IMG/VR virus record: IMGVR_UViG_3300042914_004444
Coordinates: 1-22,272 of that record
DNA: 22,272 bases
Source of the DNA: a virus
Direction: 5' to 3' (one strand)
Positions 6,931 to 12,718 of the stretch are shown piece after piece (positions within the stretch are counted from its first letter, which is position 1; each line of letters starts with the position of its first letter). The position numbers were made by a program, and so were the translations under genes. Under the pieces are notes generated by a model. It was given only the letters and a program-made list of their open reading frames with translations, was not told the origin of the DNA and made no database searches.

Positions 6931-7808
6931 TTGTAATTGATTATTCGCAGACAGCCATCTCAAACTTGATGGCTGAATTGGGTGGTCGCAAAGATATTGA
7001 GATTAACCTCCCTCTCATTCGCCATATGATTCTAAATTCTATTCGCGGGTACAAGCAAAAATTTGGTGCAACATATGGTGACATTGTAATCGCTTGCGAC
7101 AATCGCACTTACTGGCGCAGATCAGTGTTTCCGAACTACAAAGCCAATCGTAAGAAAGAAAGAGAAGATTCGGGGTATGATTGGAAAGCAATCTTTGAGG
7201 CGTTGTCTACCATTCGCGAAGAACTGAATACTTTCTTTCCATACCCTGTTCTAAACATTGAAGGCGCTGAGGCAGATGATGTTATTGCGACTCTTGCGGA
7301 GTGGACCCAAACAAACGACCTTTCTGTGGGTATCGTCGAAGAACCCAAACCATTTCTGGTTGTGTCAGGAGACCACGACTTCATCCAGTTGCAGAAGTAT
7401 CCAAACGTCAAACAGTACAGCCCTATTCACAAGAAAATGGTGAAACCTGACCGTAAACCTGAACATTATGTCATTGAGCACATTATTCGCGGAGATACGG
7501 GTGATGGTGTTCCTAATGTTCTGTCAGACGATAATTGTCTTGTAGAAGGTCGCAGACAAAAACCTGTGATGAGCAAGAAGCTGGAGGAGTGGATTAAGGA
7601 TTCGCAAAAAATGCCATCCGACGATGAGTTTAAAAAGAACTATGACCGTAATAAAGTTTTGGTTGATCTTGATTGTATTCCTCGAAGTGTAAAGGAATCT
7701 ATTATAAATAATTTCGTTAGTCAACCCAAAAAAGATCGTAGTCAGCTACTAAACTACTTCATGCAAAATAAAATGAAAATGATGCTTGAGGTTATATCGG
7801 AGTTTTAA
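6927..7808 (+). CDS. rnh: RNase H / 5'-3' exonuclease (FEN-like, T4 Rnh type)
   Basis: A 293-residue flap-nuclease family protein that removes RNA primers from lagging-strand fragments. Acidic metal-binding motifs appear in family order: D5 in VIDYSQ; ACDNRTYWRRSVFPNYKANRKKERE near 54-78, including the conserved Tyr/Lys/Arg region; GAEADDVIATLA; SGDHDFIQL; and GDTGDGVPN before the helix-hairpin-helix region. Length is close to T4 Rnh (305). As in T4, it lies upstream of dsbA, 33, 59 and 32, though here other genes intervene. The overlap with the preceding gene is ATGA. Confidence 0.95.
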   Translation: MIVIDYSQTAISNLMAELGGRKDIEINLPLIRHMILNSIRGYKQKFGATYGDIVIACDNRTYWRRSVFPNYKANRKKEREDSGYDWKAIFEALSTIREELNTFFPYPVLNIEGAEADDVIATLAEWTQTNDLSVGIVEEPKPFLVVSGDHDFIQLQKYPNVKQYSPIHKKMVKPDRKPEHYVIEHIIRGDTGDGVPNVLSDDNCLVEGRRQKPVMSKKLEEWIKDSQKMPSDDEFKKNYDRNKVLVDLDCIPRSVKESIINNFVSQPKKDRSQLLNYFMQNKMKMMLEVISEF

Positions 7809-7809
7809 A

Positions 7810-8310
7810 ATGCGCCTTTTACTTCCTGAAATTTTTGACAAAGTACAAAAAGCAGAAACCGTTGAAGAACGGAAACAAATTCTGCTTAAAAATAACTCTC
7901 CCGTACTTATCGACCTGCTAAAGATGAACTTTCATCCCGAAGTTCGAATGCAACTTCCTGAGGGTATGCCTCCCTTCAAACGAAGTGGTATTCCTATGGG
8001 AATGGCAGACACTAATCTTTATAAAGAAATGCGTCGGATGTATACGTGGATCAATCCCCCGCCAAACTTGCACAAGATTAAACGTGAGACTCTTTTCATT
8101 CAATTGCTAGAAAGCATCAATGAAAAAGAAGCTGAACTTCTGTGTGCCGTGAAAGATAAAGAATTGACTCGTATGTATTCTGCTATGACATATGACCTGG
8201 TCAATCAAACGTTTCCCGACTTGCTTCCTGTGCGACAACCTGTTGTAGAAACACAACAACAGGAGGAAAAGGCACCAAAAAAGCGAGGACGGCCCAAGAA
8301 GGCCGCTTGA
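7810..8310 (+). CDS. Conserved T4-like hypothetical protein (DUF6433-like)
   Basis: A 166-residue protein beginning MRLLLPEIFDKVQKAETVEE. I chose the ATG at 7810, one base after the rnh stop; GGAG lies at 7799. Helical throughout, with a proline-rich middle (PEGMPPFKRSGIPMGMADT). It ends with a basic KKRGRPKKAA tail that resembles an AT-hook, which suggests DNA binding. It matches a family I know from marine T4-like phages as DUF6433; there is no known function. The end of the gene contains a GTTGT-N6-ACAAC palindrome at 8242, and a promoter starts on its stop codon. Confidence 0.83.
   Translation: MRLLLPEIFDKVQKAETVEERKQILLKNNSPVLIDLLKMNFHPEVRMQLPEGMPPFKRSGIPMGMADTNLYKEMRRMYTWINPPPNLHKIKRETLFIQLLESINEKEAELLCAVKDKELTRMYSAMTYDLVNQTFPDLLPVRQPVVETQQQEEKAPKKRGRPKKAA
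8242..8257 (+). promoter_or_regulatory. Operator-like palindrome inside the end of a gene
   Basis: GTTGT-AGAAAC-ACAAC, a perfect match to the 16-bp palindrome found upstream of the two block promoters. It lies in coding sequence 49 bases before the -35 box at 8307. It may be a real regulator site or a chance product of the Gln-rich codons (QQQ) at this position. Confidence 0.35.
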
Positions 8311-8335
8311 CAGACGTAGAAGCTGATGTTACAAT
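8307..8335 (+). promoter_or_regulatory. Sigma70-type promoter overlapping the DUF6433-like gene stop
   Basis: TTGACA (8307-8312), 17-base spacer, TACAAT (8330-8335): a perfect -35 and five of six -10 positions at the ideal distance. The predicted start is near 8342, just before the ATG at 8347. It should transcribe the group that leads to dsbA and the phosphoesterase. Confidence 0.6.
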
Positions 8336-8346
8336 GATGTTTTTGA

Positions 8347-8748
8347 ATGGTGAATGGCATGCTGATCTATACGACCACCCGCAGTTCAAAAAAGCCCAAC
8401 CGACCGAAGAGGCAAGAGGCGGAAGAATACAATCGTTGGTTGAAAAGTGTAAATCCTTCTGGGCAAAAACCATCAAAGCCCTCAGGAAAGCTGACACAAA
8501 ATAAACCGTATCGTCGAGGTTATGAAGAGGCTCTTGCGATTCCCAGTGTCGATTCAGGTAAGGCAACTGTTCTGGGTGTAAAAAGTATCATGGATCCTTT
8601 CAATTTGCAAAAGGAATCAGAAGAAGTTCAGGAAGCGATCATTGCAAAAAGTAAACGTGTTGCAATTGCTTACAACAAAGGTGGTTACCAATACTTGACA
8701 GATGACACAGATCCGACTACACTTGGATCAAGTGAACGTAGACGATAG
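8347..8748 (+). CDS. Conserved hypothetical phage protein
   Basis: A 133-residue protein. The N-terminus is basic and low in complexity (SSKKPNRPKRQEAEEYNRWLK). The conserved part is the C-terminus: YRRGYEEALAIPS, then SIMDPFNLQKESEEVQEAII, then AKSKRVAIAYNKGGYQYL. This is a pattern I recall from several T4-like and other phage groups, function unknown. The start is uncertain (ATG at 8347 or 8359). A TTG-started frame from 8307 overlaps it for 158 bases, but it begins on a promoter -35 box and I reject it. Confidence 0.78.
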   Translation: MVNGMLIYTTTRSSKKPNRPKRQEAEEYNRWLKSVNPSGQKPSKPSGKLTQNKPYRRGYEEALAIPSVDSGKATVLGVKSIMDPFNLQKESEEVQEAIIAKSKRVAIAYNKGGYQYLTDDTDPTTLGSSERRR

Positions 8749-8757
8749 GAGAATATT

Positions 8758-9045
8758 ATGAGTATGATTTTTAGCAATCCCGCAGATCGAAAAACCATTC
8801 GAGATGCACTTCATGAAATTTCTGGCGCGATGACTCGAATCGAAGGTGAGCGTAGTTACATTAGCGAAACGATTAAGGATATTACAGCAAAGTATCCGAT
8901 GGTATCGAAACGTGTCTTTCGCAAAATGATTAAGGTATACCATACCCAAACGTTTACACAAGAGGTAGAAGAGCAAGAAGAATTTGAATCGTTGTATGAA
9001 ACGATTACAACCGCACCCGTACCGCAAGGATCAACTAATGTTTAA
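8758..9045 (+). CDS. dsbA: DsbA-like double-stranded DNA-binding protein
   Basis: A 95-residue helical protein. VSKRVFRKMIKVYHTQTFTQEVEEQEEFESLYETI aligns in layout with the end of T4 DsbA (FNRLLALYHKDN...EEVVELYDTV). In T4, DsbA binds DNA near late promoters and sits between rnh and 33, as here. GGAG lies 7 bases before the ATG; a second ATG at 8764 is possible. The small size and low similarity mean the assignment rests partly on gene order. It overlaps the next gene by 8 bases. Confidence 0.75.
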   Translation: MSMIFSNPADRKTIRDALHEISGAMTRIEGERSYISETIKDITAKYPMVSKRVFRKMIKVYHTQTFTQEVEEQEEFESLYETITTAPVPQGSTNV

Positions 9046-9229
9046 TCAAATTCGGAATATCGTTGAAGTTCATATTCTTGATGCAATGAATAGGCCGAAG
9101 AAGAAAAAAATTTTGGGGGTGTGGGGTGAAACACAAACCATCCCCTTTGAACTAATTCGTTCGTTGAACGAAAAAAAATATCCCGGGTGTGGGGTAGAAA
9201 TTAAAGTACATGTTTACGAAGGACCATAA
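9038..9229 (+). CDS. Small hypothetical protein
   Basis: A 63-residue protein beginning MFNQIRNIVEVHILDAMNRP. I chose the ATG at 9038, preceded by AAGGAT. A beta strand, a basic turn (RPKKKKIL), a WGETQTIPFELI stretch and a final strand (CGVEIKVHVYEGP) suggest a small beta-sandwich. Its stop shares one base with the next ATG (TAATG). Function unknown. Confidence 0.68.
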   Translation: MFNQIRNIVEVHILDAMNRPKKKKILGVWGETQTIPFELIRSLNEKKYPGCGVEIKVHVYEGP

Positions 9230-10044
9230 TGAAGCTAGGCATCTGTTCTGACATTCATCTTGAGTTTGGGTATCTTCCTATCGAGAATAAAGAAAACATC
9301 GATGTTCTAATTCTTGCAGGTGATATTCTTGTTGCAAGAGCTTTAGGCAAAGAACCCTCAAATTATCGTGTAAAGGATATTGAGGACTTTAAACAATTTT
9401 TCCGTGACTGCTCAGAGAAGTTTCCTCACGTGATTTACATCATGGGTAATCATGAACATTACGGGGGTGACTTTAACGATTCACCAACCATTCTGCGTGA
9501 GTTTTGCGAAAGTGTCGGAACAAACGTTTATTTTCTTGATAATGAAACGAAACAGATTGATGATGTAGTGTTCATCGGGCAAACATTGTGGACAGACTTT
9601 AATAATGAAAATCCCATCAGTATGGCGACTGCACAGGGATGCATGAATGATTTTCGAGTCATCAGAAATCGTGTACAGGATCGTAAGTTCACACCGCTAG
9701 ATGTTCTAGAAGAACATAAAAAAAGTCTTTCGTTTATCGATGAACAAACAAAAATTTACGCCGATAAAAAGTGTGTTGTTGTTGGTCACCATGCACCCTC
9801 TCATAAGAGTGTCAAACCAAACTATGAAAGGGATTATCACGTGAATGGAGCATACCGCTCTAATCTAGAAGAATTTATTATGAGTCGTACACAAATTAAA
9901 CTGTGGGTACACGGGCACACTCACTCTGAATTCGACTACATGGTGGGTGATACCCGCGTGGTGTGCAATCCTCGAGGTTACGTGGGATATGAAAGACAAC
10001 ATCAAGATGTTGACCCATACTTCCCACTACCAGTAGAACTTTAA
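9229..10044 (+). CDS. Calcineurin-like metallophosphoesterase
   Basis: A 271-residue two-metal phosphoesterase. All family motifs are visible: DIH (D8, H10), GD (D32), GNHE (N74, H75), GHH (H187, H188) and GHTH (H230, H232). Substrates in this family range from phosphoproteins to nucleotides and DNA ends; the sequence does not decide. The lack of extra domains suggests a soluble cytoplasmic enzyme. The start shares one base with the preceding stop. The stop codon (10042-10044) overlaps the end of a converging minus-strand mini-gene. Confidence 0.92.
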   Translation: MKLGICSDIHLEFGYLPIENKENIDVLILAGDILVARALGKEPSNYRVKDIEDFKQFFRDCSEKFPHVIYIMGNHEHYGGDFNDSPTILREFCESVGTNVYFLDNETKQIDDVVFIGQTLWTDFNNENPISMATAQGCMNDFRVIRNRVQDRKFTPLDVLEEHKKSLSFIDEQTKIYADKKCVVVGHHAPSHKSVKPNYERDYHVNGAYRSNLEEFIMSRTQIKLWVHGHTHSEFDYMVGDTRVVCNPRGYVGYERQHQDVDPYFPLPVEL

Positions 10045-10145
10045 AGCATAATTCCGCGGTGACGTAATCTTGCTTCGTATGCTTTTGCTCTACCTTCAGC
10101 GATGGAAGAAAATATGATTGTTAAAACATTTAAAACTTTTTTCAT
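10041..10145 (-). CDS. Tiny minus-strand protein (34 residues)
   Basis: Reads MKKVLNVLTIIFSSIAEGRA then KAYEARLRHRGIML. Its ATG overlaps the stop of the upstream minus-strand mini-gene (ATGA), and its stop overlaps the stop of the phosphoesterase on the other strand. The ending with RAKAYEARLR is a pattern I recall from very short T4-like phage proteins. It has a hydrophobic N-terminal half and a basic amphipathic C-terminal half. Function unknown; the coupling to its neighbour is the main support. Confidence 0.6.
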   Translation of the reverse strand: MKKVLNVLTIIFSSIAEGRAKAYEARLRHRGIML

Positions 10146-10297
10146 CTTGGGAATCCTTTTTGTTCGCGGTCAAGCTGACGAAGAATTCTCTCTACGTCAA
10201 CAATATCTTGTGCATGTTTAAAGTATTTCTCATTGAAGGATTTTTCATCATGTTGCTTGATTTTTTGAGAGATGTACTGTATGATGCTGGTAATCAT
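10142..10297 (-). CDS. Small minus-strand hypothetical protein (51 residues)
   Basis: Reads MITSIIQYISQKIKQHDEKS, then NEKYFKHAQDIVDVERILRQ, ending LDREQKGFPR. It is mostly charged amphipathic helix. AAAAGG lies 6 bases before the ATG on the minus strand. It forms a two-gene minus-strand unit with the 34-residue protein (ATGA overlap). The unit is convergent to the phosphoesterase and divergent from the small membrane protein at 10370. It accounts for a stretch that would otherwise look empty. Confidence 0.65.
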   Translation of the reverse strand: MITSIIQYISQKIKQHDEKSFNEKYFKHAQDIVDVERILRQLDREQKGFPR

Positions 10298-10345
10298 GTT
10301 TGACCTTTTGGGTTGTTTGAAAGTTTGGAGATTTTGTCCCCCTAT

Positions 10346-10353
10346 TATTTATG
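10346..10353 (-). promoter_or_regulatory. Possible late promoter for the minus-strand pair
   Basis: On the minus strand the sequence is CATAAATA, one base from the T4 late motif TATAAATA and matching the NATAAATA form I recall for cyanophage late genes. It lies 49 bases upstream of the 51-residue gene, in the divergent gap 10298-10369, which holds nothing else I can identify. Confidence 0.4.
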
Positions 10354-10369
10354 ATGCAACGCAACAAAA

Positions 10370-10516
10370 ATGAGCGATAATCTTATACTTTTTGTAGGAA
10401 TGATTTACCTCTATGTGGCTGTAGAACAAGGCCTAAAGGGTAATTTGGGTATGGCAATAGCCTTTGGGGGTTATGCCTTTTCAAACGTCGGACTTTATCT
10501 TCTTGCAGCTAAATAG
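10370..10516 (+). CDS. Small conserved membrane protein (48 residues)
   Basis: Reads MSDNLILFVGMIYLYVAVEQ, then GLKGNLGMAIAFGGYAFSNVG, ending LYLLAAK. There are two hydrophobic helices around a short GLKGN turn, so a helical hairpin in the inner membrane is expected. The YLYxAxEQxxKGN...GYAxxNVGL pattern is one I know from marine T4-like phages. No ribosome binding site is visible before the ATG. The stop overlaps the AGGAG site used by the following cupin gene. Confidence 0.8.
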   Translation: MSDNLILFVGMIYLYVAVEQGLKGNLGMAIAFGGYAFSNVGLYLLAAK

Positions 10517-10524
10517 GAGTTCTT

Positions 10525-10872
10525 ATGTTACAAATTGTTGAAAAACCTTGGGGTCATTATTCAGTGTTTTATGATGACGGGAAAAACATTAAAGTTAAAG
10601 AACTTTACGTGCTACCTGAAAAGAGCCTGAGTATGCAGAAACATTTCAAGCGAGCAGAGGAATGGTTCGTCGCCTCGGGGTTTGCAACAGTGTGGACATC
10701 TAATGACTATGATGGTGTAAATATTTTGCAAGGTGTTTACAAAAAGTTTGATAAATTGACGATTCCCAAAGGAACATGGCATCGACTTGAAAATCAAGCA
10801 AGCATTCCTCTAAAAATTATCGAAATTCAATACGGTGAAGAATGTCTTGAAGAGGATATTTTACGAAAATGA
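10525..10872 (+). CDS. Cupin, mannose-6-phosphate isomerase type II-like
   Basis: A 115-residue single-domain cupin. KPWGHYSVF at 7-15, SMQKHFKRAEEWFV at 36-49 and PKGTWHRLEN at 81-90 are the signature of the C-terminal isomerase domain of bacterial GMP/PMI enzymes. H40, E45 or E46 and H86 are the probable metal ligands. Free-standing versions occur in T4-like phages and may alter sugar nucleotides or bind sugars; activity is not proven by sequence. AGGAG lies 6 bases upstream of the ATG. Confidence 0.85.
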   Translation: MLQIVEKPWGHYSVFYDDGKNIKVKELYVLPEKSLSMQKHFKRAEEWFVASGFATVWTSNDYDGVNILQGVYKKFDKLTIPKGTWHRLENQASIPLKIIEIQYGEECLEEDILRK

Positions 10873-10943
10873 CTGACTTTTATCTTTTTATAAACAGTGC
10901 ATTTGCCTTTTACTGCTGGAAGAAGGCAAACGAATTTCTGTGA
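10869..10943 (+). CDS. Possible 24-residue membrane-associated peptide
   Basis: MTDFYLFINSAFAFYCWKKA followed by NEFL, with an ATG overlapping the cupin stop (ATGA). One hydrophobic aromatic helix is visible. The same bases contain an 8-bp inverted repeat (TTTGCCTT at 10902-10909, AAGGCAAA at 10923-10930) without a T-run. The region may therefore be a truncated gene or simply a spacer. It ends 2 bases before the operator-like repeat at 10945. Confidence 0.4.
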   Translation: MTDFYLFINSAFAFYCWKKANEFL

Positions 10944-10944
10944 T

Positions 10945-10976
10945 GTTGTATTCTCACAACGTTGTAAAAAAACAAC
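10945..10976 (+). repeat. Two abutting 16-bp palindromes (putative operators), copy B
   Basis: GTTGT-ATTCTC-ACAAC (10945-10960) joined directly to GTTGT-AAAAAA-ACAAC (10961-10976), ending exactly 10 bases before the -35 box. The half-sites are kept while the N6 centres differ from copy A at 4073. This is what protein-binding sites look like, rather than a recent copy of the whole region. Confidence 0.78.
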
Positions 10977-10986
10977 AAAAAATCGG

Positions 10987-11014
10987 TTGCACTTTCTGCT
11001 AAGTCCTGTATAAT
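10987..11014 (+). promoter_or_regulatory. Sigma70-type promoter of small-gene block 2
   Basis: TTGCAC (10987-10992), 16-base spacer, TATAAT (11009-11014). Hexamers and spacer length are identical to the promoter at 4115; the spacers share CTTT at the start and AAGTCCTG/GAGTCCTG at the end. It should transcribe the small genes from 11048 onwards. Confidence 0.85.
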
Positions 11015-11047
11015 TATCAATGTTGAATGATTTTTCAGGAGCGCCAA

Positions 11048-11254
11048 ATGGCTCAAGATACTACGATGACTCTCGAACAGATTCAAACCGTTGTTGATCG
11101 TTTCACCCAACAATCGGTGCGAGTGCATGATGGGCATGCTTACGCTGCGGGTTACCTTGGCAGCATGGTTGCTCGTTTGCTGCGTCAAATGCCCATTGAG
11201 GAGCAGTTGCTTGAGGTTGACCTTCTTCTGAACGCTTCCATTTGGGTCGAATAA
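11048..11254 (+). CDS. Small hypothetical protein, block 2
   Basis: A 68-residue protein beginning MAQDTTMTLEQIQTVVDRFT. I chose the ATG at 11048 because CAGGAGCG precedes it; the message would have a 25-30 base leader. All helical, with HAYAAGYLGSMVARLLRQM in the middle, perhaps a small helical bundle. It is the first gene after the block 2 promoter. The stop abuts the next ATG. Function unknown. Confidence 0.75.
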   Translation: MAQDTTMTLEQIQTVVDRFTQQSVRVHDGHAYAAGYLGSMVARLLRQMPIEEQLLEVDLLLNASIWVE

Positions 11255-11365
11255 ATGGAACGCCTTAAACAACTTTTCTATTCAGTATCCATGAGTTCAG
11301 CCGCTCTTGGATATCTTGCAGCGACTCTTGCGGGAGTCGCATTCTTGCTTTGGGTGACAAAATGA
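11255..11365 (+). CDS. Small single-span membrane protein (36 residues)
   Basis: Reads MERLKQLFYSVSMSSAALGY, then LAATLAGVAFLLWVTK. A short basic N-terminus is followed by one hydrophobic helix and a final lysine. Its ATG directly follows the preceding stop, and its own stop overlaps the next start (ATGA). The tight fit supports its being a gene. Function unknown. Confidence 0.68.
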   Translation: MERLKQLFYSVSMSSAALGYLAATLAGVAFLLWVTK

Positions 11366-11559
11366 ATGCATCAAAAGAACAATTGAACCGGGTTCTCTTT
11401 TCTCTTATGGGTCGTGAAGACCTAGTTAAAAACTGGTGGGTAGGCCCCAATTATGCGTTTGGCTTGCAAGCTCCCGCCGACCTATGGGATGATGGCGAGG
11501 TAGGCAGAGAGATGGTCACCAATTATATTCTTGGGCAACTTAACGGCGACTATTCATGA
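11362..11559 (+). CDS. Small protein resembling an MbcA/ParS/Xre toxin-binding domain
   Basis: A 65-residue protein. NWWVGPNYAFGLQAPADLWDDGE..REMVTNYILGQL resembles the C-terminal DUF2384 domain of Xre/MbcA/ParS antitoxins, in which a Trp-x-x-x-Asn-x-x-(Phe/Leu) turn precedes a (T/A)Px(D/E)L helix. No Xre-type DNA-binding helix-turn-helix precedes it and no RES-type toxin gene is next to it. If real, a free antitoxin-like domain could block host toxin systems; this is inference. Overlaps: ATGA on both sides. Confidence 0.6.
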   Translation: MNASKEQLNRVLFSLMGREDLVKNWWVGPNYAFGLQAPADLWDDGEVGREMVTNYILGQLNGDYS

Positions 11560-11717
11560 CCCTTGATGAAATAAATAATACACTGCAGGCAATTTCTGCT
11601 GAGCTAAAAGAGTGGGAAGTGTCTGCGTATATTGACAAACTTGATGACGTTGCTTATAATGAATTTGTAACTTACATGGAAAATCTACGATCCGCTTACA
11701 GTTATTGCGAGGAATAA
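11556..11717 (+). CDS. Small acidic helical protein (53 residues)
   Basis: Reads MTLDEINNTLQAISAELKEW, then EVSAYIDKLDDVAYNEFVTYM, then ENLRSAYSYCEE. It is strongly acidic and nearly all helix, a composition seen in phage inhibitors and DNA mimics, though that is only a possibility. The start overlaps the previous stop (ATGA). One base separates its stop from the ATG of the secreted protein. An ATAAATA at 11571 inside it may be a chance late-promoter-like string. Confidence 0.68.
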   Translation: MTLDEINNTLQAISAELKEWEVSAYIDKLDDVAYNEFVTYMENLRSAYSYCEE

Positions 11718-11718
11718 A

Positions 11719-12021
11719 ATGCGTAAACATTTGCTTGCAGTCATTCTAGCCATTTCTCCTGCTGCTCATGCATGGGGACCCGTCGAACAAGCAGCCCTTA
11801 TTGGCGTTATTGGTGGTGCATTGATTGGTCGAGCAACCGCTGAACCCGTTCCTCCTTATTACGGCCCGCCTCCTGCATATTATCCGCCGCCTCACCAGAC
11901 AGGTGAGTATTATTATGGTCATGCGCCAATTGTGCGTAGACATTGTTTTCGTGTTCCTTTGTATGACCAATATGGTCGGTATGTTTCTTCAACCCGTAGG
12001 TGTGAGTATGTTCAACACTAA
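11719..12021 (+). CDS. Secreted small protein with glycine zipper and Pro/Tyr-rich middle
   Basis: A 100-residue protein with a clear signal peptide (MRKHLLAVILAISPAAHA, cut likely before WG). A glycine-zipper helix follows (AALIGVIGGALIGRA), then a Pro/Tyr-rich stretch (PPYYGPPPAYYPPP), and a C-terminal piece with two cysteines that could form a disulfide. It resembles small periplasmic proteins of proteobacteria more than typical phage proteins and may have been acquired from a host. A phage protein sent to the periplasm could affect the envelope or exclude other phages; no function is proven. Confidence 0.8.
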   Translation: MRKHLLAVILAISPAAHAWGPVEQAALIGVIGGALIGRATAEPVPPYYGPPPAYYPPPHQTGEYYYGHAPIVRRHCFRVPLYDQYGRYVSSTRRCEYVQH

Positions 12022-12157
12022 AGTTGTAAAGCGCCGTGATCCCATCGCTTTTGATCTTTTGGTTTCCGGCACCTACAAGCCGCGCAAGGTTTCTGTAAAG
12101 AAACTTTATAAGCGCAATTTCCGCAATCAACGTGACTTTGAGGTGAAATATTCATAA
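12008..12157 (+). CDS. Small basic protein with GTYKP motif (49 residues)
   Basis: Reads MFNTKVVKRRDPIAFDLLVS, then GTYKPRKVSVKKLYKRNFRN, ending QRDFEVKYS. I chose the ATG at 12008, which has AGGTG upstream and overlaps the end of the secreted-protein gene by 14 bases; earlier in-frame starts lie inside that gene. It is very basic, so nucleic-acid or ribosome binding is possible. It shares LxxGTYKP(R/K) with the next gene. Confidence 0.62.
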   Translation: MFNTKVVKRRDPIAFDLLVSGTYKPRKVSVKKLYKRNFRNQRDFEVKYS

Positions 12158-12165
12158 GGAGGACT

Positions 12166-12312
12166 ATGTCTTGGTTATTGGGCACGTACAAGCCGAAGCA
12201 ATTTGAAAAACCCACCAACAATGAAACAAAAGTTTGTTGGCTTTTAGATTACAAGCGAGATAAAAATGAGCAACGAAAAACGATATACAGTTCAACTCCT
12301 AGAAAGCGGTGA
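12166..12312 (+). CDS. Small basic protein with GTYKP motif (48 residues)
   Basis: Reads MSWLLGTYKPKQFEKPTNNE, then TKVCWLLDYKRDKNEQRKTI, ending YSSTPRKR. It has the best ribosome binding site in the window (AAGGAGGA, 5 bases from the ATG). It overlaps the next gene by 47 bases in another frame. The LLGTYKPK start resembles LVSGTYKPR of the preceding protein, suggesting two members of one tiny family. Function unknown. Confidence 0.6.
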   Translation: MSWLLGTYKPKQFEKPTNNETKVCWLLDYKRDKNEQRKTIYSSTPRKR

Positions 12313-12718
12313 GGATTTGATTCTTCCTATTCCCGATGAACTGTTGAATGAAGTTGGGTGGAAAGAGGGTGATGTATTGAATTTCAAACCAAACGACGAT
12401 GGTGGGTTTATCATGGAAAAAGTTGAAAATACTGAAACTGAGTTAGTTTTGGTTGAAGCTATGTCGATGTTCCTTATGCGTTATGTTGTTGAAGTACCCA
12501 AAGGAAAAACTGAATGGGCTCTTGACACTGTGACTTGCGAAGAGGCAGTTGAACTATCACAAAAGCACCTGGGAGAACATATTGTATCTCATCGTGTGAT
12601 TAATGAAAAAGAATTTTTTGATGTTTTCGATGAGGACAACGACTATCTAAAAAAGTGGGACGCAGATAAAAAGAAAGGTATGATTACTCGAATCAATAAG
12701 GATGGAGATTTGGTTTGA
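12266..12718 (+). CDS. Conserved T4-like protein with AbrB-like N-terminal domain
   Basis: A 150-residue protein with two parts. Residues 8-53 (SGEDLILPIPDELLNEVGWKEGDVLNF) match the swapped-hairpin AbrB/MazE DNA-binding fold. Residues 70-150 (RYVVEVPKG...EAVELSQKHLGEHIVSHRVI then FFDVFDEDNDYLKKWDADKK) match a domain I recall from marine T4-like phages with no known function. If the first domain binds DNA, this is a candidate regulator, perhaps for the GTTGT/ACAAC palindromes, but nothing links them directly. Its start overlaps the preceding mini-gene by 47 bases. Confidence 0.8.
   Translation: MSNEKRYTVQLLESGEDLILPIPDELLNEVGWKEGDVLNFKPNDDGGFIMEKVENTETELVLVEAMSMFLMRYVVEVPKGKTEWALDTVTCEEAVELSQKHLGEHIVSHRVINEKEFFDVFDEDNDYLKKWDADKKKGMITRINKDGDLV

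Noticed and set aside
7703-7710. TATAAATA late promoter inside rnh
   Set aside because: It is inside coding sequence about 100 bases before the next start, in an AT-rich stretch, and one chance hit of this 8-mer is expected in a window of this size.
8307-8504. A 65-codon TTG-started ORF overlapping the conserved gene at 8347
   Set aside because: Its start lies on a TTGACA box of a good promoter, it overlaps a conserved protein by 158 bases and shows no family resemblance. A +1 frameshift joining the two would need a slip that the A-run context does not favour.
10902-10930. 8-bp inverted repeat TTTGCCTT/AAGGCAAA as terminator after the cupin gene
   Set aside because: The loop is 13 bases and no T-run follows, so it is not a standard intrinsic terminator.
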